In this document: piece by piece, positions 31,750 through 43,430 of the stretch
Layout: each line of letters opens with the position of its first letter
Numbering within the stretch: position 1 is the first letter of the stretch
Assembly (NCBI GenBank): GCA_029204225.1
Contig: CM055112.1
Span: 28,423,746-28,487,745, forward strand
DNA length: 64,000 nt
Source of the DNA: Diphasiastrum complanatum
Lineage: Eukaryota > Streptophyta > Lycopodiopsida > Lycopodiales > Lycopodiaceae
Direction of reading: 5' to 3'
Translations under genes and position numbers: made by a program
The notes under the pieces: generated by a model
The model's database searches: none
What the model saw: the letters and a program-made list of their open reading frames with translations, nothing else
Told to the model about the DNA's origin: nothing

Positions 31750-32520
31750 AAACTAGTTGAATCTTTCACATATGATATTGTCAACATACAACACAACGAA
31801 TGCAACACTATCATCACTAGTAATCACATAGAGATTAGGATCAAAGTTTGTTCTCACAAAACCATTCGCTAGAAAGTAGCTATCTATACGACCATACCAC
31901 GTTTGTGGCCCTTGTTTTAGACCATATAATGCTTTTCACAATTTGCATATTGTGTTTGTCTTCAATTTGAAGATCCACTTGCATCCAATAACCTTTTTGT
32001 CCTTTGGAAGTTCTACCAATCTCCATGTGTCATTCTTCATAAGAGCTTGATACTCAAGATCCATTGCTTGGATCCACTCCTCTTTTTATCTTGCTTCATC
32101 TACACATGTAGGTTCATCAAAAGAGGTTAGGAAAGCATAGTTTGTACCACCAACAACTTGCGTATCTTTTTCATCTTAAGTGAGCCTGAAAGGTTGCTGC
32201 CTTTGCCTTGATGACATCCTTGACTTTAGATTTGAAGTAGGCTCTTCAACATCAGCATCCAAAGTATCATCAATGTCATCAACATCAAGAATGTTAGATC
32301 CAATGTCCACACCACCACTCGAAGAAACTTTTGGAAAGTTTCCTTCATAAAAATGACATCTCTTCCAATGACCACTTTCTTAGTTGAAGGAATAAAAACT
32401 TTGTAAGCCTTGCTCACGTCACTATAACCAACAAATATACCTTTCTTTGAAGATGGATCCTCCTTTGTGCTATCATCAAGAGTAATGTTGATATAGCAAA
32501 TGCATCCAAAAGTTTATAGA
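31750..32520 (-). pseudogene. Copia RT fragment with deletion (copy 2)
   Basis: A second fragment in the same orientation. From 32417 it reads KAYKVFIPSTKKVVIGRDVIF, then segments matching the WIQAMDLEYQALMKN and GCKWIFK blocks of copy 1 (32100-31960). These are followed immediately by KALYGLKQGPQTWYGRIDSYF and FVVLYVDN near 31935-31755. Again the middle of RT is missing, but with a different breakpoint, and the YVDD box reads YVDN. Confidence 0.8.
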
Positions 32521-35360
32521 TATCATTAATTTAGGCATGCTAGAATTGCATAAATCACTAAGATCTGATCATAAGCAAAAAAAATGCAACAACGTACTGT
32601 CTCTAGCCATACAACAGCAGCAACCTACTGTCTTTCACATGTGTGGATGCAAGATCAATCACAAAATTGACATTCTACACACTAGAAATCAAGATAACTT
32701 GAAAAATATGAAAGACATGGACATAGAAACACAAGAGATGAATTCTCCACAAAGAAAGAAACTTTGATGATTATTTTTCCATGCTGGTACAACTATTTAT
32801 AGCTTCCACAATTTCATTTGGCCAATTGCTCTAAAATTTTCCTAAATGGTAACTTCTTGGTACTTCATCAGAAAACCTAGAAATTCTAGTCTAGATGCAA
32901 TGTATGTAAAATAGCCAATTAGAATGGGGGTCCGAATCCGACCTCACCATTTATCTACTTGCCAAAAATAGTACAAACACTATTTAGGCCTTTATTGACA
33001 AATATAAATCTTTCTCTAAGTTGAAATTTCGTGTTGGCCTCAAAATTGCCAAAATAGATCAACTAAACTAGTTCAATATTTCACAAAATGAGATACAAAA
33101 ATAATAACCGTTACCTATAACCTACACTTGCGTTCAAAAGGAATTGGTGCAGTGCCATAGCGAACTTATCAAAGGAAGATGTGGCTATGATGTCAAAGGA
33201 AATTGAGTATCGAAACGATGCGAGAGGGTTGTACGAAAAATGAAATGTGGTACTCTCTCCCGTAATGGCGATATCATGAAACTTTAGTGTAGCAACGACA
33301 TGAGAGGCCATCGAAGGTCAAGTAATCCACATGGTATCGATATCACAAAGAGAAAAAACAAGGATTAGCGAGGAATGGCATTGATAGTTTCAAGGATCGG
33401 AAACCGAATGTCTGCTCGAGAGCAATATTTTTAGAGAATGATCAGAAAATTGTGGACATACACGTGTTTTAAATGGGCGACAATGTTCTTGACCATTGAT
33501 GGCAATAGGATTTCACACGTGCCAATGCTAATCATACGAACCGACAAAATGATGACTCGTGCATGAATTAGTTTCTAACACATTGTCCGAAGATAATGAT
33601 ACACACTAAAAAAAAAATGGCCAAATAAAGAAAGCACATGTATTCAGATCATACAACCACACACGTGTTTGCCCATGTGGATGTAACGAGAGAGGTTGAC
33701 TTCATGTATGAACACATGTGCAATTTTTAGTAGTATATAAGCTCTTTGTCCATGACATTTTTACTTTTCTTCAGCTTCCGTTTCAATCTGGTGGTCGCTC
33801 TTGCTCTTAATGATGCAAGGGGAAACTCTTTTAAACTCATAAGCTCTAGCAAGGAAGAAGTCTTCTTCAATCACATGTTTGTGATAAGAGAGGGGAGTAG
33901 TAGTATGCAAGTGAATACGAGTGCATTTACTTTGATATGAATCATGGGGCTTCATGCCATCATCCAACCAACCATTTCCTAACTAATCATCATTTAGCAA
34001 AAGCAAAGGAAACATAAAGCACAAATTATCCTTATAATATGCTTCGTTCATTGGGCATCACATGAGAATTATGTCATCACTTGGAGTTCTTATGGTTGAC
34101 ATAATGAAACTAACCATGTTCATGAGATTGTGAGGGGTCCAGGAGAAAAGAAGATAATTTGACGTAATTAGGCTTTCAAAGCAACTAACTAGGATTATCA
34201 GTCATAGTTAACAAGGATTGAGAATGACATGCCCCTCGCATCATGTATCGAATCACTTTTAAGATAATGAGTCTAAGTTCCAAGGATTGAGAATGAAATG
34301 CCCCTCCCAATCATGAATCAAATCACATATAACATATGTTATTTTACAAGAAGTAGCATGGAAACTCTAAAGAAATTAAGAGCTTTGATGTAATTTGATG
34401 TGTTTGCAATCTAGATAGCACTATAGCTCCTTGTTATTACTTATAGTAGCTTTTTTAATAAAGTCCATATGTGTTTGTTTTTGTTGTATATGTGGTGCAT
34501 AGACTTTGGTGGTTGTTAGGGGAGTCAACTTTGTCTTTCACAACGAGACTCTACATTATGTGTAATTCTTGAATGCGGTTGTCTACATACAAGGCATGCC
34601 AAACCCAAAAGAGAACAATATTCTATATGAAAGGAATTACACCCCCACAGAACTCATATTACTTGACACTGAAGTCGTGAACACAATAATGGTTGCTTAG
34701 AATTTATGTAACTTTTGACATTTAGTCCAACTTTTGGCATCTCATAAGCACATTCTATTGTTTTGCAAAATCCTTGAAAGAAAAGGAAAGCGTTGCAAAT
34801 TGTTTCTCGCAATGTTAGTTGTTAGCTAAAAGGAAAGAAAAGCGTTGCAAATTGTTTCTTAAAATGTTAGTTGTTAGCTTGAGTGCTATGATGAAAATGA
34901 CAAACAGAAGTTTCATAATTTATGGTTTTTTACATACATAATGGCACAAATCAATCCCCTTGGAGTTCCTCTTGGCTGCAATTTATTCCATTGAGATAAT
35001 CATAGGCAGTTGTACTATTAAAAATATGGACAAATGTACATTTTGTTTTAGACAGCCAGACAAAGATACATAAAAATAAGACTGAAAGTTGGAGAGAGGA
35101 CCCATTTCAAGCATCACATCAAAATGGGTCTGCATTAGCTCTATATCCTAAAGATCTAAAGGAGGGCCCTGAGTAAATAGGGCCGAAGTTCAGTTAGTAC
35201 TGTAGAAGCCCCCTGGGCAGAAATTTTAACACTCAAGGTACAAAAGGAACAGAATTGTTCATCATATGGGCTCACCAAGCAGGGTGGCTGAAATTTCTCA
35301 TAACATTTTTTATAGATACTCTATATATCGTTGAGGCAAATGAAAAATAGACCGTACACT
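32521..35360. other. Unassigned region with two local direct repeats
   Basis: No gene supported. Direct repeats: AAGGATTGAGAATGA(C/A)ATGCCCCTC at about 34213 and 34281 (68-69 bp apart), and GCGTTGCAAATTGTTTCT...AATGTTAGTTGTTAGCT at 34790 and 34842 (52-bp period). Short open frames (for example 33111-33311, 33746-33940) lack domains. Confidence 0.4.
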
Positions 35361-35369
35361 AAAGGATGA

Positions 35370-35520
35370 TTGCTCTCCTGAGAATACCTTCCGGTCTCTT
35401 GGGATCCAGATTAACCACTCTGATGACAGCCATCGAGATTTGCTACAGAAGATCAAGGCCAGAGGGACAAGCCTCGAGGGAATGTGTCAACCACAATGAC
35501 TGTTTTCAGGAGATGGGTTA
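35370..35520 (+). pseudogene. Possible LINE RT C-terminal relic
   Basis: Reads SPENTFRSLGIQINHSDDSHRDLLQKIKARG... (about 35373-35475), which resembles the YLGI...LL.KI..R segment near the C-terminal side of plant LINE RTs. Very short and not confirmed by flanking motifs. Confidence 0.3.
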
Positions 35521-35743
35521 GGAAGCTTTGAGTTTAGGTTGCAAGGAAAAAAGCAAAAATTGCTTTTCTATAAGTTCTCTCTACAACGAAAACAGAGATG
35601 CTCTGAAATCTCATTAGTAAATAAACATGATGGGCAGGTCACATTTTCGGACAAATATATCCATTTGGTTGCAATGAGAATCCTTCCTCATGAGCTCGTT
35701 AGCTCCCTAGTTAGATTCGTGAATAGCTGGATATTATCTTTGC

Positions 35744-35749
35744 TTTATT
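35744..35749 (-). promoter_or_regulatory. Candidate poly(A) signal of the receptor kinase gene
   Basis: AATAAA on the - strand, about 40 bases after the stop codon at 35789-35791. Confidence 0.4.
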
Positions 35750-35788
35750 ACAGGTATGTACTGCACGTTTTGAAAGAAGGCTCTAGGT

Positions 35789-38700
35789 TTACTTAATATT
35801 TATGTATGTAGAGTAGTCTGGATCTTTGGTGCTTTTAGAGTGATTGAGACTAAGTTTGCTTCCTATTTGCTTTGGATTCGCTTCCTGCAGCATTTGGACC
35901 ACCTCCCTCATAGAGGGACGCTCCAGTGGAAGCTCATTGGTGCAGAGAAGACCCACCCTCAATACCGTTAGCATCTCCTCAAGGAAAACGTTTCCCAGTC
36001 TTGTATCCAACAGTTGTTGTGCTTCACTCTTGCGCTGAATGTTGGTGCGAACCCACTTCACAATGTCCACTCCATCTACAAATTGAGGCTGCATAGGTTT
36101 CTTTCCTGTCACCAGCTCCAATAGCACCACCCCAAAGCTGTATATGTCACTCTTCTCATTAACCTTCAAGCTGTAAGCATACTCTGCATCCAAAATCAAT
36201 ACATGCCTGAGAATGATCATTCTAAAGATTTCTGATGCGATATCACAACTTCTTAACCTGCAGAAAAGAAAGTCAGTCAGCGAAACTGGGAATTTGCTTA
36301 GCAGATAAAGAAAATTTTAAAAACTCACAGAGCAGGGAAATATAAGAGATTGATTTCATGGCAGCTGCAGGATATAATATGTTAGCAGAATCTAAATACA
36401 CATAGATCTGGCCGTATTGCAGGAATCAAAAGAGCTGGTTAAGTGACAACTGCAGAATGCTAGTTTGAATAGCAGACGCAGACAGGTAGAAGAAAGACTG
36501 TGGGGAGGCCGGAAGGTGTCAAGCTGTGACTGAAGTGGCAGCTGCTGGATGGATTAGCAGCCAGCTTGCTGAGAGATCAAGAAAGAATGTACCGTTCAGA
36601 TGCGTAAAGGTGGAAAAGGTGTGATGATTATGGGAATATGGCCTATGTGAAGGTAGAGAAGATACACTGAATGGCGGATTAGTAAAGGTAGAGTAAGTGT
36701 AAGTGAAGGTAGAGGATCGGAAAGAAAAGCTTTCCACCTGGAGCTATGTAGCCATAGGTGCCAGCAATGTTCGACATAGAGACAGCTTTCCCGCACGCTT
36801 GCAGTATCTTTGCAAGCCCAAAATCTGCAACCCGAGCTTCGTAGTTGGCATCCAGCAGAATGTTATTGGATTTGACATCGCAATGCAGGATAGGAGGATT
36901 GTAGTCATGGTGTAAATATGCCAAGCCTTCAGCTGCGCCAAGAGCGATGTGATAGCGAGTGGGCCAGTCCAGCACGCTCGCCTGGGGACCGTGTAGCTGG
37001 TCTCCCAAGCTTCCGTTGGGCATGTATTCATAAACTAGAAGCTTGGCGTCCTCGCTGCTGCAGCAACACAGGAGCTTCACTATGTTTTTGTGGCGTAAGC
37101 GGCCAAGAGTCTCCACCTCCACGCTGAAGCCATAGTCGTGCTTTGCTTCGGTCTTTGAGCTTGTCCATAGCTTCTTCACTGCCACTTCTTTGCCATTGCT
37201 CAGCGTTGCCTTGTACACCTTTCCAGCGCCACCTGTTCCGATCACGTGATCCTCATCCAAGCAGCCAAGCACCTCATACTCGCTGAATCCTAGCTTGTGA
37301 AAGGAGGTCAAGCTCCAGGGCGCTTTCCTGTTCTTGTCTCTGTGATTGAAGTAGAGTCTATACCGTTTGAAGAAGAGGACCGATCCGACAAGGAGAAGCA
37401 CTGCTGCTGCAGCAAATATTACAGCGATCACCCAAGGCGACCGATTGTTCGACGATCCAGCTCCTCCGGAACAAGGAGCCAGAGCCTGAAGCCCTATCCC
37501 ACAGAGGTGGGGATTGCCTAGGAAGCTCGTGGTGAAAGCACCATTGCTTAAAGCAGCTGGAACAGGGCCTGAGAGATCATTGTATGAGACATTGAAGGAG
37601 AGGAAGAGAAGCTTTCCCAGCACGATTGGGATTTCTCCGCTCAATTTATTGTCTGAGAGGTCTAAGTAATTGAGGACGCTGAGGACGCTTAAAGCGGAAG
37701 GGATCGAGCCCGTCAGACTGTTTCTGGAGAGATTGAGCTGAGAAAGCTGATGGCATTTGCTGATTTCGAGTGGAATTTCCCCCGATAACTGATTATCAGA
37801 GATAGACAACACGTTTAGGCTTGACAAATTTCCCACATGGGGAGGGATTGATCCTGAGAACTGGTTCTGCTCTGCCAGAAACTTGTTCAACTTGAAAAGC
37901 TTTCCAATCTCAGGAGGGAGCTCGCCACTCAGGCGATTATTAGAAACATCTAGTATGGTCAGATTGGCAGCCATACCGATCGATGGGGAGATCCCTCCAG
38001 TGAAGGAATTGTCCGAGAAATCAGCATAGTGGAGGTAAGGAGCCTTCCACAGTGCTTCAGGAATTTGTCCATTGAGATTGTTCTGGTTCACCCGAAAGCG
38101 CTGCAGGCTGGAGCAATTGCCATAAGTTTCAGGAATTACACCCGAGAACTTGTTATTAAACAGCAGCAAATCCTGCAGCTGCCCACCCTTGCACAAATCC
38201 GGAGGCACTGGCCCGCTCAATGCATTCCCCGAAACATCAAAGTACATGAAAGCAGTTCCCTGCTGCCCGAAATTTTGTGGAAGCTCTCCTGTCAGATTGT
38301 TGCTAAACAATCTCAACATGCTCAGATTAGGAAGATTTCCAAGCCCTGGAGGTATTTCTCCCTTCAGTTGATTACCCCAAAGATGCAACAGTTGTAGATT
38401 TGGAAGCGTAGCTATATCGTTCGGGATGGTTCCGGTCAAGCCATTCTCAGAAAGATCCAAGTCGGTGATCGAGACGAGCTTTGTCATGTTAGGTGGAATC
38501 TGCCCAGTCAAATTATTGATGTATAGCTCCATTTTCTTCAGCTTTGGAAGGCCCATGATCCCGGCAGGAATGCTCCCCTCGAGATTATTCTGTGATAAAT
38601 CAAGGAAATCAGTCAGCTCAGTGAGATTTCCAAAGGAGTCAGGGATCGGCCCCACGAGGTTTGCCATTGCAAGATGTAAGTTCACCAGGCGATTTAGGTT

Positions 38701-39363
38701 GCCCAGCTCGGGTGGAATTTCTCCTGGTGCGAAGGGATTGATAGCTAGGTCAAGCCATTTGAGGTTATAGAGCTTTCCAAGATAGCCAGGGATTGTCTCG
38801 TTCAACAAATTGCTGGTGAGATTGAGGCTCTCAAGCAGAGGAAGGTCTCCAAAACCGGGCGGAATCGCACCAGTGAAGTTGTTGGCACACAAATCGAGGT
38901 GTTTTAAGTTCTGCAGCTTGGATATATTATTTGGAAGCAAGCTAACAATCAAATTCTGGCTGAGGTTGAGATACTCCAACTTGCTGCAATCCAGCAGCTT
39001 GTCAGGAAAATCACCTCCCAAGTAATTGTTGCCAACGTTGTAAGAAGTGAGGTTTTGCAGCTGACAAACCTGTGTAGGCACAGGCCCAACCAGGTTCATG
39101 TTGGAAAGATCAACGCCTGTCACCACCTGGGTGGTTTGATCGCAAGTAACTCCGGTCCATTGGCATGGCGTTTGATCATTGGCTGCCCACTTGTCCAGGA
39201 GCTTATCTGGATCTTGAAGGCTCATTTTCACCTCCATCAGAACACTCACTTCTGGAGAACCTGTACCTGATCCATGGCATGGAGCAATAAATTCGTGAAG
39301 GCACATCAAGGTAGCTGCGAGATGCAGCAGTGCAAGAAACACCTCCCAGCGACATCTTGACAT
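35789..39363 (-). CDS. HAESA/HSL-type LRR receptor-like kinase (subfamily XI)
   Basis: Two exons, 39363-36738 and 36183-35789, joined at a phase-1 GT-AG intron (CCAG/GTGG donor, GATGCAG/AG acceptor); the join restores [21 protein letters not shown] and gives 1006 residues, the usual family length. In order: signal peptide (1-30), N-terminal cap (WAANDQTPCQWTGVTC), about 20 LRRs to residue 610, transmembrane segment (about 645-668), then kinase with glycine loop IGTGGAGKVYK, AVKKL, catalytic loop LHCDVKSNN, ADFGLAK and SFGVVLLELVTG. R422-F-R424 matches the RxR pocket that in HAESA-class receptors reads the peptide ligand's C-terminus. It should be a plasma-membrane receptor for a small secreted peptide. 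Oddity: Cys828 replaces the Arg of HRD (TGC where CGC is expected). It is the only intact host gene in the window; whether it is the HAESA or HSL1 orthologue cannot be decided here. Confidence 0.95.
36184..36737 (-). other. Intron of the receptor kinase gene (554 bp)
   Basis: Donor GTGGAAAG at 36737 downwards, acceptor TTTTGGATGCAG ending at 36184. It separates the activation segment (GYIAP) from subdomain VIII (EYAY), a position shared by many subfamily XI kinases. Open frames inside it are not coding. Confidence 0.9.
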
Positions 39364-39831
39364 CGTTGTTGTCCTGAAGTCCCTTCAACCAGGACGCAGG
39401 CGCTACTGCAACTATCTCTACAATCTACATACACTGTTTATGAGCCCACATCGAAGACGCCATCCCTAGCAGTTCCCTTAGCTATAAATCCTCACTCAAC
39501 CCAGCCATGCAATCGCAGAGACAGAGACACGATCCATCATTCCCACTATCGAATAGTATCGATGCTTCACAATTCCAAAATGACTTCTTACAATCATTAC
39601 ATCAGCCTCCACTACTTGTGCTTGCCCATATCCTGACGCAGATTGCGATACTCATCACATATAGGGAAGTCAAACAAGAATCTACTGCAGCTGTAGGGTC
39701 GAATTCTAGAAGTAGATGACTGTAGATCGATCAGATCATAGACCTGTGGGAAAGGAGAGAGAGAGAGAGAGAGAGAGTGTCAGGTTTCTAGAAGCCATGA
39801 GCTTGGACTAAGTCAATATTAATCAAGGTGA
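39364..39831 (-). promoter_or_regulatory. 5' flank of the receptor kinase gene
   Basis: No good TATA box was found on the - strand. A (GA)n run at 39755-39777 reads as CT repeats in the gene's direction, a feature often seen in plant core promoters and 5' leaders. Assignment as promoter is by position only. Confidence 0.4.
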
Positions 39832-39865
39832 GGGGTCATCATTTGCCTTCCCAAATGATGACCCC
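39832..39865. other. Perfect 14-bp stem hairpin
   Basis: GGGGTCATCATTTG, loop CCTTCC, CAAATGATGACCCC. It is followed at about 39889-39925 by a second, imperfect inverted pair (GGCCCTCATATGAGT / ACTCAATGAGGGTCC). It lies about 470 bases upstream of the receptor kinase start. Confidence 0.85.
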
Positions 39866-40009
39866 ATATGCAAGAGTGGGCCCTCATATGAGTCCTCTAA
39901 GTATGATTACTCAATGAGGGTCCGTATGAGTACTCTATGTATGCAAGTTAGGCATGTTGCAAGTCCCGGTATCAGTATCGAAAGCATACATATCGAGTGC
40001 TCGAGAAAA

Positions 40010-40175
40010 TTGGCAAAGTATAGGAATGAAATCGGCAAGTTTTTTGAAAAACTGGTATCATAAAATATTTGACGATTTTTAATACAAGCATATATACCTC
40101 TTCAAAAATCTGAGAAGTTCTCTAGAATGCAAGTTTTTTGAGGATAACTCCAAGGAGGTTCCCTAGCACTGATAC
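40010..40175. repeat. Dispersed repeat, copy 2
   Basis: Aligns in blocks with 27065-27268, same orientation. No terminal structure or coding region recognised. Confidence 0.55.
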
Positions 40176-40307
40176 ATATCTACATCTTGTTTGAAGATGT
40201 ATTCACGAAGAAATTCATGAAGGTTGCGTGTATGTTCTCCCACGTACATCAATATGTGAAAGATCATGAGTCATGACTATATGAGCCTTGGAAGGGCCAA
40301 TGAGTAC

Positions 40308-40397
40308 AACACATATATTAATTTCCATATATGTAGTCCACACAACTTCCAAAACACATATATTAATTTCCATATATGTAGTCCACACAAGTTCCAA
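40308..40397 (+). repeat. 45-bp tandem duplication
   Basis: Two copies of AACACATATATTAATTTCC ATATATGTAGTCCACACAA.TTCCAA, starting at 40308 and 40353. Confidence 0.9.
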
Positions 40398-40567
40398 TTG
40401 TAGGTGAGAAGGGGAGGGGGCATTTTTACTCCCATGTTTCTTTTTTATGAGGGTTTTTTTTCCGAAGCTTTGGAAATGCATCCACTCATTGTGAGTGAAA
40501 GTTTCCTAATTGGCTCTCACATTATGTAAACTGCACAAGTAGGAGATGGGGGGAGGCAGAGGGCAAA

Positions 40568-40570
<3 letters not shown>

Positions 40571-40646
<76 letters not shown>
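40571..40646 (+). repeat. (CT)38 microsatellite
   Basis: Uninterrupted CT dinucleotides over 76 bases. The LSLSL open frame here is an artefact of the repeat. Confidence 0.98.
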
Positions 40647-40648
<2 letters not shown>

Positions 40649-40832
40649 ATTGTGAAAAGACCACCATACTTTCAATAATTTTCAATCATTTTTGTGTGCC
40701 TTTTTGGAGTTTTCAACAACATGCATTTGAGATATTGACATTGAGTACATGAAATTGTATGAAGGTACAATACAACTCATACATGTCATCATAGCATTGG
40801 GAATTTGCCATTTTCCCCTTTGCATATCTACC

Positions 40833-40836
<4 letters not shown>

Positions 40837-40895
<59 letters not shown>

Positions 40896-40976
40896 AAGAA
40901 GCTCGTTTCCCATCCAATGTAGTGTTCAAAAGCTTACTACATTACATTGGATGAGAAACAAGCTTATTATCTTTTC

Positions 40977-41015
<39 letters not shown>
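40837..41015. repeat. Imperfect palindrome with (GA)27 and (CT)18 arms
   Basis: (GA)27 at 40837-40890 and a CT run at 40979-41015 bracket a second inverted pair, GCTCGTTTCCCATCCAATGT near 40901-40920 and ACATTGGATGAGAAACAAGC near 40945-40964. The whole could fold into one hairpin of about 170 bases with a loop at AAAAGCTTA. Confidence 0.85.
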
Positions 41016-41018
<3 letters not shown>

Positions 41019-42329
41019 GTCCTTTTACAAATCACAATCCTAGATCATTTTTTGCTTGTTGATTCTCAATCCATTGATTTAATTACTATTAGCCGATTTT
41101 TCGTCAATCAAAATACAACTAATAGTGGGGTCTTTTTTCAATGTATTATAATAATCAGCATGTAAAAAGATCGAATATTGTAATGTTTAACAACATAAAA
41201 TGCCTTAGAAATATTGGTTCGAGCCTAGAGTTACTTCCTATTTTTCCAAGTTACACATTAGAGGAATTCCAAAATAGAAATGACCTTTTGTAAAGATAGT
41301 TTTATTTATTTTTCTTTAGTTTCGACCACCACTTGGCCCAATCAAAATGCATGCATTTCAAATCTACGTAATGTAGCTCAAATAAATTGGAAAATAAAAA
41401 TATATTGTAGCAAACTTTGAAATTTACGTCGAGCAACATGGATGTATCCCATTGGTTGGCTCTTCCTTCCCAATTTGCCCGACGTCAAAATCTCAAGTTA
41501 AATTTGTTGAACTATGTTGGTTAGTATAATTATATTTCTTAACTAGACTACTTACAATTATAGAATTATAGTATGCACAATAACCTGATATGGTTACTGT
41601 GACTTTTTCTTGAGATTTAATGTGATACAAAAAATTGAATTGAGTATTATGACGAAGAGATTTTGATGCATGATTAAGAAATAATTGCAAATTCGGATGC
41701 CAATGATAAAGCTATTAATAGCAAGAAACAAATACATAATCATACTTGGTATGATATGGTACAAGTAGAAATTTCACCACTGGTGTGCATCCACTAAAGA
41801 GGCATTGGGCCAGGGTGTTGTTGTTATCTTTAATTGACTGTAAGAAAAAATTGATGAGAACGAGGACTTCTCTTCTTGAGTCCCTTGCAATGTCAAACTG
41901 AAAGGAGCAGCATACCAGACTCTATAACAAAATCACTGATAGGAGCTCGTCTGTTCTTGAGATCCAAACAATTAGGAATCTTGTAATTTATACTAAATCA
42001 ATTTCCTTTAATCTAAAACAAAAATAGAAGGAGAAAGCTAAATATTCATTTTTCTTACTTTTTTCAGAACATCAGTTTTGCTCCTCATAGACCTCTTGGC
42101 TAAAAGCATATGGTTTGGTGGTACAAATAGCACCTTTTGGTAGTATATGTCAATCTTTGTGGATTTTATTACTCATAAATTATATTGCTAATACAATACT
42201 TATGGTAGTACATTTCTCACTTTTTGGAGCTTGATAGGTGCCACGAGTTAATGCAATGAAGGCGTCCTTGACAATCATGGGCCTACTAATGATGGGCCTA
42301 CTTTATCTAATTTGAATCTGGATAATAAA
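41016..42329. other. Unassigned region
   Basis: No gene, repeat array or element end recognised. A single tRNA B-box-like word near 41215 has no accompanying A box. Confidence 0.35.
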
Positions 42330-42344
42330 TGCTTTGCCCTCCAA

Positions 42345-42560
42345 ATGATCAGTTCATTGCCCTCGTTGCTTTCTGATATCATTGAATATTGCTATCGTTG
42401 CATTATGCTATCAGTTCATTGCTATCTTGCCATTCTGCTAGATCAGTTCATTGCTATCATTCCTTTCTGCTATCATTTCATTGTTATCGTTGCTTTTTGC
42501 TAGATCAGTTCATTGCTATCGTTGCTCTCTTCTATAAGTTCATTGCTGTCATTTTGCTCT
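42345..42560 (+). repeat. Degenerate repeat around TCAGTTCATTGCTATC
   Basis: At least five imperfect copies of (TAGA)TCAGTTCATTGCTATC(G/A)TT.CT. with variable spacing. It lies just upstream of the first exon of the gene relic, so it may be leader or promoter sequence of that gene. Confidence 0.7.
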
Positions 42561-42628
42561 TTGTTGTCTTTTGTTCAAAACATCTTCTTGCATTCCACAA
42601 AATTGATCTCGATCATCTACTATTAAAG

Positions 42629-42734
42629 ATGAGGACACCTACAAGGAAGCACAAAGTCGTCTCTAAGGCCACTGTTGAAAATCCTGAGACATCGAGCGCA
42701 CCTCCCAGCATACACAAACGACCACGGACCAGTT
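42629..42734 (+). pseudogene. Unknown multi-exon gene relic: exon 1, 5' part
   Basis: Begins at an ATG (MRTPTRKHKVVSKATVENP...), rich in basic residues and Ser/Pro, and runs open to RPRTS, where the Copia element was inserted within codons for ...ACC AGT T. The sequence resumes in frame at 48898 once the element and one CAGTT copy are removed. I do not recognise the protein. The longer frame starting at 42389 runs through the upstream repeat and is less likely to be the real start. Confidence 0.5.
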
Positions 42735-43417
42735 TGTAAAAATTACAGCAAATAAGGATCCTAAAACACTTGAAATGATGAGGAAAACAATAGATTATGA
42801 TTTCATAAGATTAGCACAAGTTGAACCATCAAAATCCATCAAAAATCTATGCTTGAACCTCACTAAATGGCCCAAATCCTTGAAGAAGGCTTCACACGTG
42901 TGAAAGTACGGCCTCCCACAGTCTGAGTACTGTACACCAGACCTACATTCAATCCTATAATCATTAGTAATCACAAGTACTCAAACAATTATGAACATAG
43001 AGAGCAGTTGCACCATTATGAGAGAAAAAACATGAAATTGCTTGATTGATTTTGGTGAGATATCATCACCTATATATACATGATCCATCACGGTTTTGGG
43101 CAGGTATGAGTAGCCCTAAAACTATCCCTAATGCTAATTTTGGTGGATCTTTCATCCCTACCAAGTTAGGGTTGGAATCTTGGAGATCCCTCAACAATGC
43201 AAAAATTACCAAAAATAGCTCCTATTTTTTCTCCCTTGTATCTAAGCATAATTTGGACTCATTCCAAAGGTTCTAACACTTAGGTCTACTTGAGAACATC
43301 CTTATGAATGGAATCCTATGCTATTTGGCACGTGTGACAAGCCACATCATGACCATCTAACTATTTACAAGTCATATGACCAAAACTAGTCAAGCTAGAA
43401 TTGTGAATTTTTAACAC
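42735..43417 (-). repeat. 3' LTR of the complete Copia element, 683 bp
   Basis: On the - strand it starts TGTTAAAAATTCACAATTC and ends ATTTTTACA. It directly follows the gag-pol stop by about 14 bases; the AGGAGGAG purine run just outside it (- strand, near 43418-43427) is the polypurine tract. Confidence 0.95.
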
Positions 43418-43430
43418 TCCTCCTCACTAT

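Noticed and set aside
39507-39719. 70-codon + strand open frame upstream of the receptor kinase
   Set aside because: No domain, and it lies in the likely promoter region of the opposite-strand gene.
40546-40752. LSLSLSL-rich open frames over CT/GA runs (also 40947-41165, 60819-61096)
   Set aside because: Translation of microsatellites, not genes.
41205-41225. GGTTCGAGCC, resembling a tRNA or SINE B box
   Set aside because: No A box 30-60 bases upstream and no cloverleaf could be drawn.
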